From Vibrio mediterranei (GTDB lineage: Bacteria; Pseudomonadota; Gammaproteobacteria; Enterobacterales; Vibrionaceae), in contig NZ_FLLQ01000010.1 in assembly GCF_900088415.1 (NCBI RefSeq), positions 62,001 through 126,000 of the forward strand: 64,000 nt of DNA, given 5' to 3'. Below are positions 42,771-51,633 of this stretch, in pieces. Below the pieces are notes generated by a model that saw nothing but the letters and a program-made list of their open reading frames with translations, was not told the DNA's origin and did not search any database. Numbering within the stretch: position 1 is the first letter of the stretch; each line of letters opens with the position of its first letter. A program made the translations under genes and the position numbers.

Positions 42771-43649
42771 CTAGATATTGTTCATGTGACGAGGAATAGA
42801 TTCGTCGCTACGTAAGGTCAATACTTCGCAACCTGTTTTGGTTACCACAATCGTATGTTCCCATTGCGCGGAGTTTTTGCCGTCGCCAGTGTAGACTGTC
42901 CAGTCGTCTTCTGCGTCAATGCTGCAGCCAAACTTACCAGCATTGATCATTGGTTCAATAGTGAACACCATACCTTCTTTTAGTACACGGCGATCGTTGT
43001 TTTTGTAGTGAACTACTTGTGGCTCCTCATGGAACTCAGAACCGATACCGTGGCCACAAAAATCCTTCACGATAGAGAACTTATTACGTGGGTTATTCTT
43101 GTTATTCGTTTTAATGAATTTTTCAATCTCAGTACCGATAGCACCAACTGTGGAGCCTGGTTTTACGGTCTTCATGCCCAGATACAGTGCTTCTTGAGCA
43201 ACCATACATAGGCGCTTATCAGCAGGTGAAACATCACCGACTAAAAACATTTTTGATGTATCGCCGTGATAACCTTCTGGACGAGTGTCTAGTGAGGCAT
43301 TTTCATCGTTAGGAATAATAACTGTCACGTCCACGTTGACGATATCGCCATTTTTTAGAACAGCCGGTTTTAGTTTACCTGTAGTACCCATTGCGTCTTG
43401 TTCTGCTGGGATACCGTGACAAACAATGTGGTTGATCGATGTGCAGATTGATTTTGGATAACCGTGATAATCAAGTGGGGCCGAGTAAGCGCCACGCTCA
43501 CGAGTGTAATCCGCACAAATTCTATCGAGCTCTTCCGTCGTTACCCCTTCTTTCACGTGAGGTTCGATCATTTCTAAAAGCTCTGCTGCAAGCTTACCTG
43601 CGATACGCATTCTTTCGATTTCAGCTTCAGTTTTGATTTTGATAGACAT
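42771..43649 (-). CDS. map: Methionine aminopeptidase type I
   Basis: 292-residue metalloenzyme that removes the initiator methionine. Metal ligands are visible in order: Asp in VNVDVTVI, Asp in YHGDTSKMF, His in FCGHGIGSEFHEEP, Glu in FTIEPMI and Glu in QWEHTIVVT. It is ~28 residues longer than E. coli Map, through an insertion between the first two metal Asp residues (IIPNDENASLDTRPEG) and a slightly longer C-terminus. Divergent from rpsB, as in E. coli. Confidence 0.97.
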   Translation of the reverse strand: MSIKIKTEAEIERMRIAGKLAAELLEMIEPHVKEGVTTEELDRICADYTRERGAYSAPLDYHGYPKSICTSINHIVCHGIPAEQDAMGTTGKLKPAVLKNGDIVNVDVTVIIPNDENASLDTRPEGYHGDTSKMFLVGDVSPADKRLCMVAQEALYLGMKTVKPGSTVGAIGTEIEKFIKTNNKNNPRNKFSIVKDFCGHGIGSEFHEEPQVVHYKNNDRRVLKEGMVFTIEPMINAGKFGCSIDAEDDWTVYTGDGKNSAQWEHTIVVTKTGCEVLTLRSDESIPRHMNNI

Positions 43650-43836
43650 CTGTGTTCTCTGCTTTCTAAATTGACGGGTTATTCTATCAGTGGCGAGATT
43701 AAGCGCAACAAGAATAAAACTCGTTTGTAGTTATGTACGTGATTCATTTTAGTTGGGTTTAGTTAAAAACTCACTGCTGTGATGATTGTACTTTGTACAT
43801 TTATTGCGATTTTTGTAGAAATCAGTGGCCAAATTA

Positions 43837-43845
43837 TGGTATAAA
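43837..43845 (+). promoter_or_regulatory. Extended -10 promoter of rpsB
   Basis: TGGTATAAA is an extended -10 element; GCGCGCC follows as a G+C-rich discriminator typical of stringently controlled translation genes. No good -35 is seen 17 bases upstream. Confidence 0.6.
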
Positions 43846-43922
43846 GCGCGCCGGAAACAGGACTTAGTTTCTTCGAATCGGCGAGCTCGGTTTTGTTCCC
43901 ATTAACTTTAATTTAAATCACA

Positions 43923-44004
43923 CACATTTCGTCACATGTTCCGGGGTGCTTGAGTAATCATTCATACCAAGTCGGATTCATGGGAAATGTGGAGGCCTAA
44001 CCCC
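43923..44004 (+). promoter_or_regulatory. rpsB leader with pseudoknot (S2 autoregulatory element)
   Basis: In the rpsB 5' leader CACATTTC (43923-43930) pairs with GAAATGTG (43984-43991), while GGGGT (43943-43947) inside that stem can pair with ACCCC (44000-44004) beyond it, forming a pseudoknot close to the ribosome site. The rpsB leader of E. coli and relatives is known to bind ribosomal protein S2 and repress rpsB-tsf; position and conserved blocks (TTCCGGGGTGC, GTGGAGGC, TAACCCC) agree. Confidence 0.75.
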
Positions 44005-44019
44005 ATAGAGGAATTTAAA

Positions 44020-44751
44020 ATGGCAACTGTATCAATGCGCGATATGCTAAAAGCTGGTGTTCACTTCGGTCACCAGACTCGTTACTGGAACCCAAAAATG
44101 AAGCCATTCATCTTTGGTGCTCGTAACCGCGTACATATCATCAACCTAGAAAAAACTGTACCAATGTTCAACGATGCACTAGCTGAGCTAGCTAAAATCG
44201 GTGAGAAGAAAGGTAAAGTTCTTTTCGTTGGTACTAAGCGCGCTGCATCTGAAGCTGTTAAAGAAGCTGCAATCAACGCTGACCAGTTCTACGTGAACAA
44301 CCGTTGGTTGGGCGGTATGCTAACGAACTACAAAACTGTTCGTCAGTCTATCAAGCGTCTAAAAGATTTCGAAGCACAAGCTCAAGACGGTACTTTCGAG
44401 AAACTAACTAAGAAAGAAGCTCTAATGCGCACTCGCGAAATGGAGAAGCTAGAGAAGTCTCTTGGTGGTATCAAGAACATGGGCGGCCTACCAGACGCTC
44501 TATTCGTAATCGACGCTGATCACGAGCACATCGCTGTTAAAGAAGCAAACAACCTAGGTATCCCAGTATTTGCTGTTGTTGATACTAACTCTAACCCAGA
44601 CGGCGTTGACTACGTTATCCCAGGTAACGACGACGCAATCCGTGCAGTACAGCTTTACCTAAACGCTGCTGCAGACGCGGTTAAAGAAGGTCGCAACAAA
44701 GACGTTGCAGCTGTAGCTGACAAAGACGGTTTCGTAGAAGAAGCTGAATAA
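44020..44751 (+). CDS. rpsB: 30S ribosomal protein S2
   Basis: 243 residues: MATVSMRDMLKAGVHFGHQT at the start, RNRVHIINLEKTVPMFNDAL, and NNRWLGGMLTNYKTVRQSIK, plus a C-terminal FAVVDTNSNPDGVDYVIPGN block, all characteristic of bacterial S2. GAGG lies nine bases before the ATG at 44020; the frame is open 11 codons further up, but that stretch is the regulatory leader. It is cotranscribed with tsf through an intervening terminator-like hairpin. Confidence 0.99.
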   Translation: MATVSMRDMLKAGVHFGHQTRYWNPKMKPFIFGARNRVHIINLEKTVPMFNDALAELAKIGEKKGKVLFVGTKRAASEAVKEAAINADQFYVNNRWLGGMLTNYKTVRQSIKRLKDFEAQAQDGTFEKLTKKEALMRTREMEKLEKSLGGIKNMGGLPDALFVIDADHEHIAVKEANNLGIPVFAVVDTNSNPDGVDYVIPGNDDAIRAVQLYLNAAADAVKEGRNKDVAAVADKDGFVEEAE

Positions 44752-44818
44752 TAGCGGCTCGAAGTCACACTTAGTTTCGAAGACATCTAGTCTTCATATA
44801 AACTGAGTTATAGTTAGC

Positions 44819-44850
44819 ATCAGGGGCCGAATGAGAGCCCCTGATTTTTA
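44819..44850 (+). terminator. Attenuator/terminator between rpsB and tsf
   Basis: ATCAGGGGC and GCCCCTGAT pair around nine bases and are followed by TTTTTA. Partial read-through here would set the S2 to EF-Ts ratio. Confidence 0.85.
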
Positions 44851-44880
44851 CCCTAATCAGAATCAACTGAGGAATAGAGA

Positions 44881-45723
44881 ATGGCTGTTACTGCTGCTCT
44901 AGTTAAAGAACTGCGCGACCGCACTGGCGCAGGCATGATGGAATGTAAGAAAGCGCTTGTTGAAACTAACGGCGACATCGAACTAGCAATCGAAAACATG
45001 CGTAAGTCTGGCGCTGCTAAAGCTGCTAAAAAAGCAGGTAACATCGCTGCTGAAGGCGCGATCATCATTAAAGAAGAGAACGGCGTTGCTGCTCTTCTTG
45101 AAGTTAACTGCCAAACTGACTTCGTTGCTAAAGATGCAAACTTCACAGCATTTGCTGAGAAAGTAGCTGACGAAGCTCTAGCAACTAAAGCAACTGCTGA
45201 AGAGCTAGTAGCTAAGTTCGAAGACGAGCGTGTTACTCTTGTTGCTAAGATCGGTGAAAACATCAACATCCGTCGCGTACAGTACGTTGAAGGCGCTGCT
45301 ATCGCTACTTACCGTCACGGTGAGAAGATCGGTGTTGTTGTTGCTGGTGAAGGCGACGCAGAAACTCTTAAGCACGTTGCTATGCACGTTGCTGCTTCTC
45401 GTCCAGAGTTCGTTAACCCAGAAGACGTACCTGCAGACGTAGTAGAAAAAGAGAAAGCTGTTCAAGTTGAAATCGCTATGAACGAAGGCAAGCCTGCTGA
45501 GATCGCTGAGAAGATGGTTGTTGGCCGCATGAAGAAATTCACTGGCGAAATCTCTCTAACTGGTCAAGCGTTCGTAATGGAGCCAAAGAAAACTGTTGGC
45601 GAAATCCTTAAAGAGCGTGGCGCATCAGTAGCTACTTTTGTACGTCTAGAAGTTGGTGAAGGCATCGACAAGGGCGAGCAAATGAGCTTCGCTGACGAAG
45701 TAGCAGCAGCTCAGAAAGGTTAA
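44881..45723 (+). CDS. tsf: Elongation factor Ts
   Basis: 280-residue guanine nucleotide exchange factor for EF-Tu. UBA-like N-terminus MAVTAALVKELRDRTGAGMM and ECKKALVETNGDIELAIENM, then the conserved CQTDFVAKDANF motif (the TDFV loop contacts EF-Tu) and two repeats of the core (VAMHVAASRPEFVNPEDVP), coiled coil and C-terminal module. Length matches the family (~281). Codon use is strongly biased, as expected for an abundant translation protein. Second gene of the rpsB-tsf unit. Confidence 0.99.
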   Translation: MAVTAALVKELRDRTGAGMMECKKALVETNGDIELAIENMRKSGAAKAAKKAGNIAAEGAIIIKEENGVAALLEVNCQTDFVAKDANFTAFAEKVADEALATKATAEELVAKFEDERVTLVAKIGENINIRRVQYVEGAAIATYRHGEKIGVVVAGEGDAETLKHVAMHVAASRPEFVNPEDVPADVVEKEKAVQVEIAMNEGKPAEIAEKMVVGRMKKFTGEISLTGQAFVMEPKKTVGEILKERGASVATFVRLEVGEGIDKGEQMSFADEVAAAQKG

Positions 45724-45742
45724 TCCTTGATGATTTGTTGAT

Positions 45743-45774
45743 GAAAAGACCGTGGCCTTGGCTACGGTCTTTTT
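45743..45774 (+). terminator. Terminator of tsf
   Basis: AAAGACCGTGGCC and CTACGGTCTTT (stem with one bulge) followed by TT; about 20 bases past the tsf stop. Confidence 0.88.
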
Positions 45775-45873
45775 ACGACTAGGCTATCTGTCATTTTTTA
45801 GCCGTTATGAGTTGAGTCTATACTAGTCTCAAGCCATGACCGTTAATCGATAACTCTTTGGAAGGTATACTTC

Positions 45874-46605
45874 ATGACAACGAACCCTAAACCAGCTTAT
45901 CAACGTATTCTGTTAAAACTTAGTGGTGAAGCGCTACAAGGCGAGGAAGGCTTTGGTATCGATCCAAAAATCCTTGACCGTATGGCACAAGAGGTTAAAG
46001 AACTGGTTGAACTGGGTGTTCAAGTTGGTGTAGTCATTGGTGGTGGTAACTTGTTCCGTGGTGCAGGCCTTGCTGAAGCAGGTATGAACCGTGTAGTTGG
46101 TGATCACATGGGTATGCTAGCAACGGTTATGAATGGCCTAGCTATGCGTGATGCTCTTCACCGCGCGTATGTGAATGCACGTGTTATGTCTGCTATCCCT
46201 CTTAAAGGTGTTTGCGACGATTACAACTGGGCTGATGCTATTCGTGAATTACGTCAAGGCCGCGTGGTAATTTTCTCAGCAGGTACTGGTAACCCATTCT
46301 TCACAACGGATTCTGCTGCATGTCTTCGTGGTATCGAAATCGAAGCTGATGTTGTGCTTAAAGCAACAAAAGTAGATGGTGTTTTCACGGCTGATCCAGT
46401 GGCTAACCCTGATGCAGTTTTATGTGATAAGCTTTCTTACAGTGCAGTTCTAGAGAAAGAGCTGAAAGTAATGGACTTGGCGGCATTCACATTGGCTCGT
46501 GACCATAAGATGCCAATCCGCGTATTCAACATGAATAAGCCAGGTGCATTGCGTCGTGTTGTGATGGGTGAAGCAGAAGGCACACTTATCAGCGACGCAG
46601 AATAA
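45874..46605 (+). CDS. pyrH: UMP kinase
   Basis: 243-residue hexameric kinase of the amino acid kinase family; phosphorylates UMP to UDP and is allosterically controlled by GTP and UTP. Family blocks: YQRILLKLSGEALQGEEGFG (start, with the Lys and Ser-Gly-Glu of the ATP site), GVVIGGGNLFRGAGLAEAGM, TGNPFFTTDSAACLRGIEIE and ATKVDGVFTADPVANPDA. GAAGG lies nine bases before the ATG. It precedes frr, a widely conserved pairing. Confidence 0.98.
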   Translation: MTTNPKPAYQRILLKLSGEALQGEEGFGIDPKILDRMAQEVKELVELGVQVGVVIGGGNLFRGAGLAEAGMNRVVGDHMGMLATVMNGLAMRDALHRAYVNARVMSAIPLKGVCDDYNWADAIRELRQGRVVIFSAGTGNPFFTTDSAACLRGIEIEADVVLKATKVDGVFTADPVANPDAVLCDKLSYSAVLEKELKVMDLAAFTLARDHKMPIRVFNMNKPGALRRVVMGEAEGTLISDAE

Positions 46606-46641
46606 GAGTACACTCTTAACCAGAATTATCGAAGGACATAG

Positions 46642-46665
46642 CCTGAAAGCAGACCGGCTTTCAGG
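46642..46665 (+). terminator. Hairpin between pyrH and frr
   Basis: CCTGAAAGC and GCTTTCAGG, 9-bp arms, loop AGACCG. No T-run follows, so it probably modulates rather than ends transcription into frr. Confidence 0.5.
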
Positions 46666-46688
46666 TTACTATTATTTAAGGTGATATT

Positions 46689-47246
46689 GTGATTAACGAA
46701 ATCCAACAAGACGCTCAAGAGCGCATGGCAAAAAGTGTTGAAGCACTTAAGAATAACCTAACTAAAATTCGCACAGGTCGTGCACACCCAAGCCTTCTTC
46801 AAGGTATCTCTGTTGAATATTACGGTGCGCCAACACCTCTAAACCAAGTAGCAAACGTCATTGCTGAAGACGCGCGTACACTTGCTATTACAGTATTCGA
46901 TAAAGAGCTTGCGCCTAAAGTTGAAAAAGCGATTCTGACTTCTGACCTTGGTTTAAACCCAATGTCTGCGGGTACGGTTATCCGCGTGCCACTTCCACCG
47001 CTAACAGAAGAGCGTCGTAAAGACCTAGTGAAGATCGTTCGTGGTGAAGCTGAAGGCGGCCGCGTTGCAATCCGTAATATTCGTCGTGACGCTAACGGTG
47101 ACTTGAAAGCGCTACTGAAAGATAAAGAAATTTCTGAAGATGAAGATCGTAAAGCACAAGATGAGATTCAAAAGCTTACCGATACAGCAGTGAAAAATGT
47201 TGATGAACTTCTTGCAGCAAAAGAAAAAGAGTTGATGGAAGTCTAA
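46689..47246 (+). CDS. frr: Ribosome recycling factor
   Basis: 185-residue tRNA-shaped protein that splits post-termination ribosomes with EF-G. It begins with GTG (reading as Met) at 46689, preceded by AAGGTGATATT. Family blocks: NNLTKIRTGRAHPSLLQGIS (three-helix bundle), EYYGAPTPLNQVANVIAEDA and AGTVIRVPLPPLTEERRKDL. The protein ends with the C-terminal helix ELLAAKEKELMEV. Length is exactly that of E. coli Frr (185). Confidence 0.98.
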   Translation: MINEIQQDAQERMAKSVEALKNNLTKIRTGRAHPSLLQGISVEYYGAPTPLNQVANVIAEDARTLAITVFDKELAPKVEKAILTSDLGLNPMSAGTVIRVPLPPLTEERRKDLVKIVRGEAEGGRVAIRNIRRDANGDLKALLKDKEISEDEDRKAQDEIQKLTDTAVKNVDELLAAKEKELMEV

Positions 47247-47271
47247 TATTTCACCAATCAGTTCTAGTTTG

Positions 47272-47307
47272 AACGCTGTGCTGACAGCACAGCGTTTTTT
47301 TATGCTA
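47272..47307 (+). terminator. Terminator of frr
   Basis: AACGCTGTGCTG-A-CAGCACAGCGTT with a T-tract; a 12-bp inverted repeat. Confidence 0.93.
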
Positions 47308-47341
47308 CTCTGTCCGACCCGAATTATAACTATACTCTTTT

Positions 47342-48097
47342 ATGCAAAACTCACACATCTTCAATGATTCCCTTCCAAAACATATTGCTATCATCATGGA
47401 TGGTAATGGACGTTGGGCAAAATCTAAGGGAAAACCACGCGTTTTCGGGCATAAAAAAGGGGTTTCTGCGGTACGTAAGACCATTTCTGCCGCTGCAAAA
47501 CTGAATATTCAAGCAGTGACACTGTTTGCCTTCAGTAGTGAGAATTGGCGTAGACCTGAAGATGAAGTCGGTCTGCTGATGGAGCTGTTTATTACGGTTC
47601 TGTCGAGTGAAATCAAAAAGCTTCATAAAAATAACTTACGTCTTCGCATCATCGGCGACAAATCACGCTTTAATGACAGATTACAAAGAAAAATCGCTGA
47701 AGCGGAGAAATTGACAGAAAACAACACTGGTACTGTTATCAACGTCGCAGCAAACTACGGCGGTAAGTGGGATATTTTACAAGCAACCAAAAGGTTAGCT
47801 GGACTTGTAGAACAAGGAGAGCTCTCTGCGGATGACATTACTGAAGATATGATTGGTCGTTGTGTCACTATGTCCGATCTCCCAGATGTCGACCTTTTGA
47901 TTCGTACTAGTGGTGAATGTCGCATTAGCAACTTTATGCTTTGGCAAATGGCGTATGCCGAAATGTACTTCACGGAAGAGTACTGGCCAGAATTTGACGA
48001 GGACAGCCTCATTCAGGCAATCACTTGGTTTGTGAATCGCGAAAGGCGCTTCGGTTGTACCGGAGAACAAGTCAAAGCGTTAATGGAAGCCAATTAA
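47342..48097 (+). CDS. uppS: Undecaprenyl diphosphate synthase
   Basis: 251-residue cis-prenyltransferase making the C55 carrier for peptidoglycan and O-antigen. Catalytic Asp and the pyrophosphate loop in IIMDGNGRWAKSKG (17-30), then FGHKKGVSAVRKT, FAFSSENWRRP and RTSGECRISNFMLWQMAYAE (188-207), which binds isopentenyl diphosphate. In E. coli the residue after the Glu of this last motif is His (GGEHR); here it is Cys193. Starts directly at an ATG 35 bases after the frr terminator. Confidence 0.97.
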   Translation: MQNSHIFNDSLPKHIAIIMDGNGRWAKSKGKPRVFGHKKGVSAVRKTISAAAKLNIQAVTLFAFSSENWRRPEDEVGLLMELFITVLSSEIKKLHKNNLRLRIIGDKSRFNDRLQRKIAEAEKLTENNTGTVINVAANYGGKWDILQATKRLAGLVEQGELSADDITEDMIGRCVTMSDLPDVDLLIRTSGECRISNFMLWQMAYAEMYFTEEYWPEFDEDSLIQAITWFVNRERRFGCTGEQVKALMEAN

Positions 48098-48109
48098 GGA
48101 CGATTTAAT

Positions 48110-48952
48110 TTGAAACAACGAATTATTACCGCCCTAATACTAGCTCCGCTGGTGGTTTGGGGTATTTTTTCACTGCCATTAACGTGGTTTATAGGTTTTG
48201 TTGCGGCAGTCACGCTTGTTGGCGCATGGGAATGGACTCAATTTACTCTTACCCGTTCTCGGCTACTCGCTTTAATTCCTTCTGGCCTTGCAGTTGGACT
48301 CTCTTTATTTATTGTCCCGTCTGACATTGTCTCTTTGAACCAGGTAGATTCATTACACCTTTTATTGCTAGGTATTGGTTTTGGCTGGTGGCTTATCGCC
48401 AGTGGTTTAGCGATGTCCTATCCTAAGTCTGCTGGACTATGGGAGCACTCTAATGTACTCCGACATCTATTTGGTCTGCTAACCTTGCTGCCATTTTTGT
48501 GGAGCATTGTTATCCTGAGAGGACAGCATTACTACCTAGACCCTTATTACGGCTCAAAACTGGTTCTGTTTGTCTGTTTGATCGTTTGGGCTGCCGATAG
48601 CGGCGCTTACTTTGCTGGAAAAAGTTTAGGTAAACGTAAGATGGCGCCTCATGTAAGCCCTAATAAGACGATTGAAGGTTTGATTGGCGGCATTGCTGCA
48701 GCTTTGGTTGTCGCATGGGGAAGCTCATTACTCTTTGATATTCAGTTTACGAGCTATGTCAGTATGACTATCATTACTCTTGCCACAGTTGTTATTTCAG
48801 TGCTTGGCGACTTAGTGGAAAGTATGTTTAAACGAGTGTCGAAGATAAAAGACAGTAGTAACATTATTCCGGGTCATGGTGGTGTCCTCGATCGTGTGGA
48901 CAGTCTAACCGCAGCGTTTCCTGTATTTGCTCTTCTTTATCTCATTTTCTAA
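48110..48952 (+). CDS. cdsA: Phosphatidate cytidylyltransferase (CDP-diglyceride synthase)
   Basis: 280-residue inner-membrane enzyme that makes CDP-diacylglycerol from phosphatidic acid and CTP for phospholipid synthesis. About eight hydrophobic segments; signature near the C-terminus KRVSKIKDSSNIIPGHGGVL followed by DRVDSL, which contains the catalytic acidic and basic residues. SPNKTIEGLIGGI is also conserved. The start is TTG at 48110 with AAGGA nine bases upstream; the next ATG would remove the first membrane segment. 12 bases after uppS. Confidence 0.96.
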   Translation: MKQRIITALILAPLVVWGIFSLPLTWFIGFVAAVTLVGAWEWTQFTLTRSRLLALIPSGLAVGLSLFIVPSDIVSLNQVDSLHLLLLGIGFGWWLIASGLAMSYPKSAGLWEHSNVLRHLFGLLTLLPFLWSIVILRGQHYYLDPYYGSKLVLFVCLIVWAADSGAYFAGKSLGKRKMAPHVSPNKTIEGLIGGIAAALVVAWGSSLLFDIQFTSYVSMTIITLATVVISVLGDLVESMFKRVSKIKDSSNIIPGHGGVLDRVDSLTAAFPVFALLYLIF

Positions 48953-48959
48953 TCTTCCC

Positions 48960-48989
48960 AACCAGAGAATAAGTTCTTATTCTCTGGTT
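48960..48989 (+). terminator. Hairpin between cdsA and ispC
   Basis: AACCAGAGAATAAG-TT-CTTATTCTCTGGTT, 14-bp perfect stem, followed by GCTTAT with no long T-run. A weak terminator or stabilising structure within the operon. Confidence 0.6.
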
Positions 48990-49011
48990 GCTTATAAGCG
49001 GTTGTAATAGC

Positions 49012-50211
49012 ATGCAAAATCTAACCATTCTAGGCGCTACTGGTTCTATTGGAGCAAGCACTCTAAAAGTCGTTTCAGAAAACCCTTCATCTTTCGCCAT
49101 CTATGCTCTTGTTGGTGGTAAAAACGTAGCCAAGATGGCTGAGCTTTGCTCCATTTGGAAACCCAAGTTTGCGGTCTTAAATGAGGAGGCAGATGCATCA
49201 GAGCTAAAGCGACTGCTTCCTCGTGATACGATAACCGAAGTACTGTTTGGTCAACAAGCGATGTGCATGGTATCGGAATCCAGTGATGTCGATGTTGTAA
49301 TGGCTGCTATCGTCGGTGCAGCGGGCTTGTTACCTACGCTTGCCGCTGTGAAAGCGGGCAAACGCGTCCTGTTAGCTAATAAAGAAGCGCTGGTCATGTC
49401 TGGTAAGCTATTTATGGACGCCGTGTATGAATCTGGCGCTCAGTTGCTGCCTGTTGATAGTGAACATAACGCCATATTCCAATGTTTACCTGCAAATATT
49501 CAAACCAATCTTGGGAACTGCCAGTTAGCTGAAGCGGGTATCAATCATATCCTTTTAACCGGTTCGGGTGGTCCTTTTAGATATACAGACGTTTCAACGC
49601 TTTCTTCAGTAACACCTGCGCAGGCAATCGCTCATCCAAATTGGTCAATGGGGCCAAAAATTTCTGTTGATTCAGCAACAATGATGAATAAGGGTTTGGA
49701 ATTTATTGAGGCTCGCTGGCTATTCAATACCAATCGAGAGCAGCTAAAAGTAGTCATTCATCCTCAGTCGGTGATTCACTCTATGGTGCAATACAATGAT
49801 GGTTCGGTCATAGCACAGATGGGACAGCCAGATATGGCAACGCCGATTGCTTATTCGATGTCTTATCCCGAGCGAATCCCTTCCGGAGTAGCTCCTCTTG
49901 ATTTTACGACAATCGGTGAACTGAGTTTTATGGCTCCAGACTATGCCAAGTATCCTTGCTTAGCGTTAGCAATGGATGCCTGTTTTGAAGGACAACATGC
50001 AACGACGGCTATCAATGCCGCGAATGAAATTGCGGTTGAAGCCTTCTTGTCGGAAAAAATCCGTTTTACTGATATTAGCGTGGTAAATGAGCGCGTTATG
50101 TCGAAAGTCTGTTCAGCAAATGAATTTATACAATTAGATAACTTGGAAACTATTCTTGAGCTAGATAGAATGGCTCGAAACTATGCACGAGAAATCGTGC
50201 GTTCGATTTAG
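49012..50211 (+). CDS. ispC: 1-deoxy-D-xylulose 5-phosphate reductoisomerase
   Basis: 399-residue NADPH enzyme (dxr) of the MEP isoprenoid pathway, the fosmidomycin target. NADPH loop LTILGATGSIGASTL at the N-terminus, LLANKEALVMSG, catalytic metal-binding LLPVDSEHNAIFQCL, substrate loop LLTGSGGPFR and HPNWSMGPKISVDSATMMNK. Start at 49012 gives MQNLTILGAT as in the family; an upstream ATG at 48988 lies in a hairpin and is not needed. Its product feeds UppS in the same cluster. Confidence 0.97.
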   Translation: MQNLTILGATGSIGASTLKVVSENPSSFAIYALVGGKNVAKMAELCSIWKPKFAVLNEEADASELKRLLPRDTITEVLFGQQAMCMVSESSDVDVVMAAIVGAAGLLPTLAAVKAGKRVLLANKEALVMSGKLFMDAVYESGAQLLPVDSEHNAIFQCLPANIQTNLGNCQLAEAGINHILLTGSGGPFRYTDVSTLSSVTPAQAIAHPNWSMGPKISVDSATMMNKGLEFIEARWLFNTNREQLKVVIHPQSVIHSMVQYNDGSVIAQMGQPDMATPIAYSMSYPERIPSGVAPLDFTTIGELSFMAPDYAKYPCLALAMDACFEGQHATTAINAANEIAVEAFLSEKIRFTDISVVNERVMSKVCSANEFIQLDNLETILELDRMARNYAREIVRSI

Positions 50212-50227
50212 TGAGAGAACTTTTGAT

Positions 50228-51586
50228 ATGACGGACATCCTTTGGAACTTCGCGTCCTTTATTGTTGCGCTAGGGATTCTAGTCGCCGTACATGAATACG
50301 GTCATTTTTGGGTAGCGCGAAAGTGTGGTGTGTATGTCGAAAAGTTCTCGATTGGTTTCGGTAAATCGATTTGGTCGAAAATCGGTAAAGATGGAACTGA
50401 ATATAGTATCTCTGTCATTCCTTTAGGCGGCTATGTCAAGATGCTCGATAGTCGAGTCGATGAAGTCTCTGAAGCCGATCACAAGTATGCCTTTGATAAA
50501 AAGCCTCTCTGGAAAAGAACCGCTATTGTAGGTGCAGGGCCAGCTTTTAACTTCTTTTTTGCGGTATTTGCTTACTGGCTGGTGTTTTTGATTGGTGTGC
50601 CTGCGGTTAAGCCTGTTATTGGCGAAGTTACCCCACACTCGATTGCTGCCCAAGCTGGACTGACTTCCGGGATGGAGTTCAAATCCATTGATGGTACGCC
50701 AACGTTGGACTGGGAATCGGTTAATTTGGGGCTAGTGTCGCATATTGGCGATAATCAAATGACGGTCACAGTTTCATCAGATAGCCAAATAGGAACGGAC
50801 AAAAAATTAACAATTGATTTGTCGGGCTGGAACTTTAATCCAGAAACAGAGTCTGCTATGGGGACGCTTGGTTTTAAACCGTATACCCCAGAGATTAAAA
50901 CAACGCTGACAAATGTAAGTGAAGACGGAGCCGGTTCGGCGGCTGGCCTTCAGGTTGGTGATACTATTATCTCGGCGGGAGAGCAAGACATCTCTCAATG
51001 GCAACAAGTTGTGGATGTGATTCAAGCGAACCCAAATAGTCCAGTGACTATACAAGTGCTGAGAGATGGTGAGCGATTAACAACAACATTGACTCCTGGG
51101 GCACGTGAGCTAAGAGATGGCACGGTTATTGGCTTTGCGGGTATCGCTCCAGAGATTGGCGAGTGGCCTGCGAGTTATCGCTTTGACCTTCAATACGGGC
51201 CGGTTGAAGCGGTAGGTAAAGCTATCGCGAAAACGGGACAAATTATCGAGCTTACGATTTCTATGCTGAAAAAGCTGATCGTAGGTGATGTTGGCCTAAA
51301 CAACCTAAGCGGACCTATTTCGATTGCGAAAGGGGCAGGTACAACCGCAGATTATGGACTGGTCTATTTCTTAGGCTTCTTGGCGCTGATTAGTGTCAAC
51401 TTGGGTATTATCAACTTAGTACCATTGCCAATGCTTGATGGAGGACATTTGTTGTTCTTTGCAATAGAAGCAGTAATTAGAAGACCTGTACCAGAAAAAG
51501 TACAAGAAATGGGGTATCGAGTGGGAGGGGCTATTATCTTCTCATTGATGCTGATAGCAATTTTTAATGATTTTACACGCCTTTGA
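50228..51586 (+). CDS. rseP: Site-2 zinc metalloprotease RseP
   Basis: 452-residue inner-membrane protease that cuts anti-sigma-E RseA after DegS and removes leftover signal peptides. Zinc motif HEYGH at residues 22-26 in the first membrane helix, two PDZ domains (~115-300; for example GDTIISAGEQDISQWQQVVD) and the third ligand region NLVPLPMLDGGHLLFF near residues 393-408. Starts at 50228, 16 bases after ispC; the extended frame upstream only overlaps ispC. Confidence 0.97.
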   Translation: MTDILWNFASFIVALGILVAVHEYGHFWVARKCGVYVEKFSIGFGKSIWSKIGKDGTEYSISVIPLGGYVKMLDSRVDEVSEADHKYAFDKKPLWKRTAIVGAGPAFNFFFAVFAYWLVFLIGVPAVKPVIGEVTPHSIAAQAGLTSGMEFKSIDGTPTLDWESVNLGLVSHIGDNQMTVTVSSDSQIGTDKKLTIDLSGWNFNPETESAMGTLGFKPYTPEIKTTLTNVSEDGAGSAAGLQVGDTIISAGEQDISQWQQVVDVIQANPNSPVTIQVLRDGERLTTTLTPGARELRDGTVIGFAGIAPEIGEWPASYRFDLQYGPVEAVGKAIAKTGQIIELTISMLKKLIVGDVGLNNLSGPISIAKGAGTTADYGLVYFLGFLALISVNLGIINLVPLPMLDGGHLLFFAIEAVIRRPVPEKVQEMGYRVGGAIIFSLMLIAIFNDFTRL

Positions 51587-51633
51587 TATCAGAATTTAGG
51601 CAGCGGTATTAGCAAGGATTAATTAGAGCAGGT

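Noticed and set aside
45205..45465. 86-codon frame antisense to tsf
   Set aside because: It results from GCT/GAA codon bias of tsf read backwards; no ribosome site.
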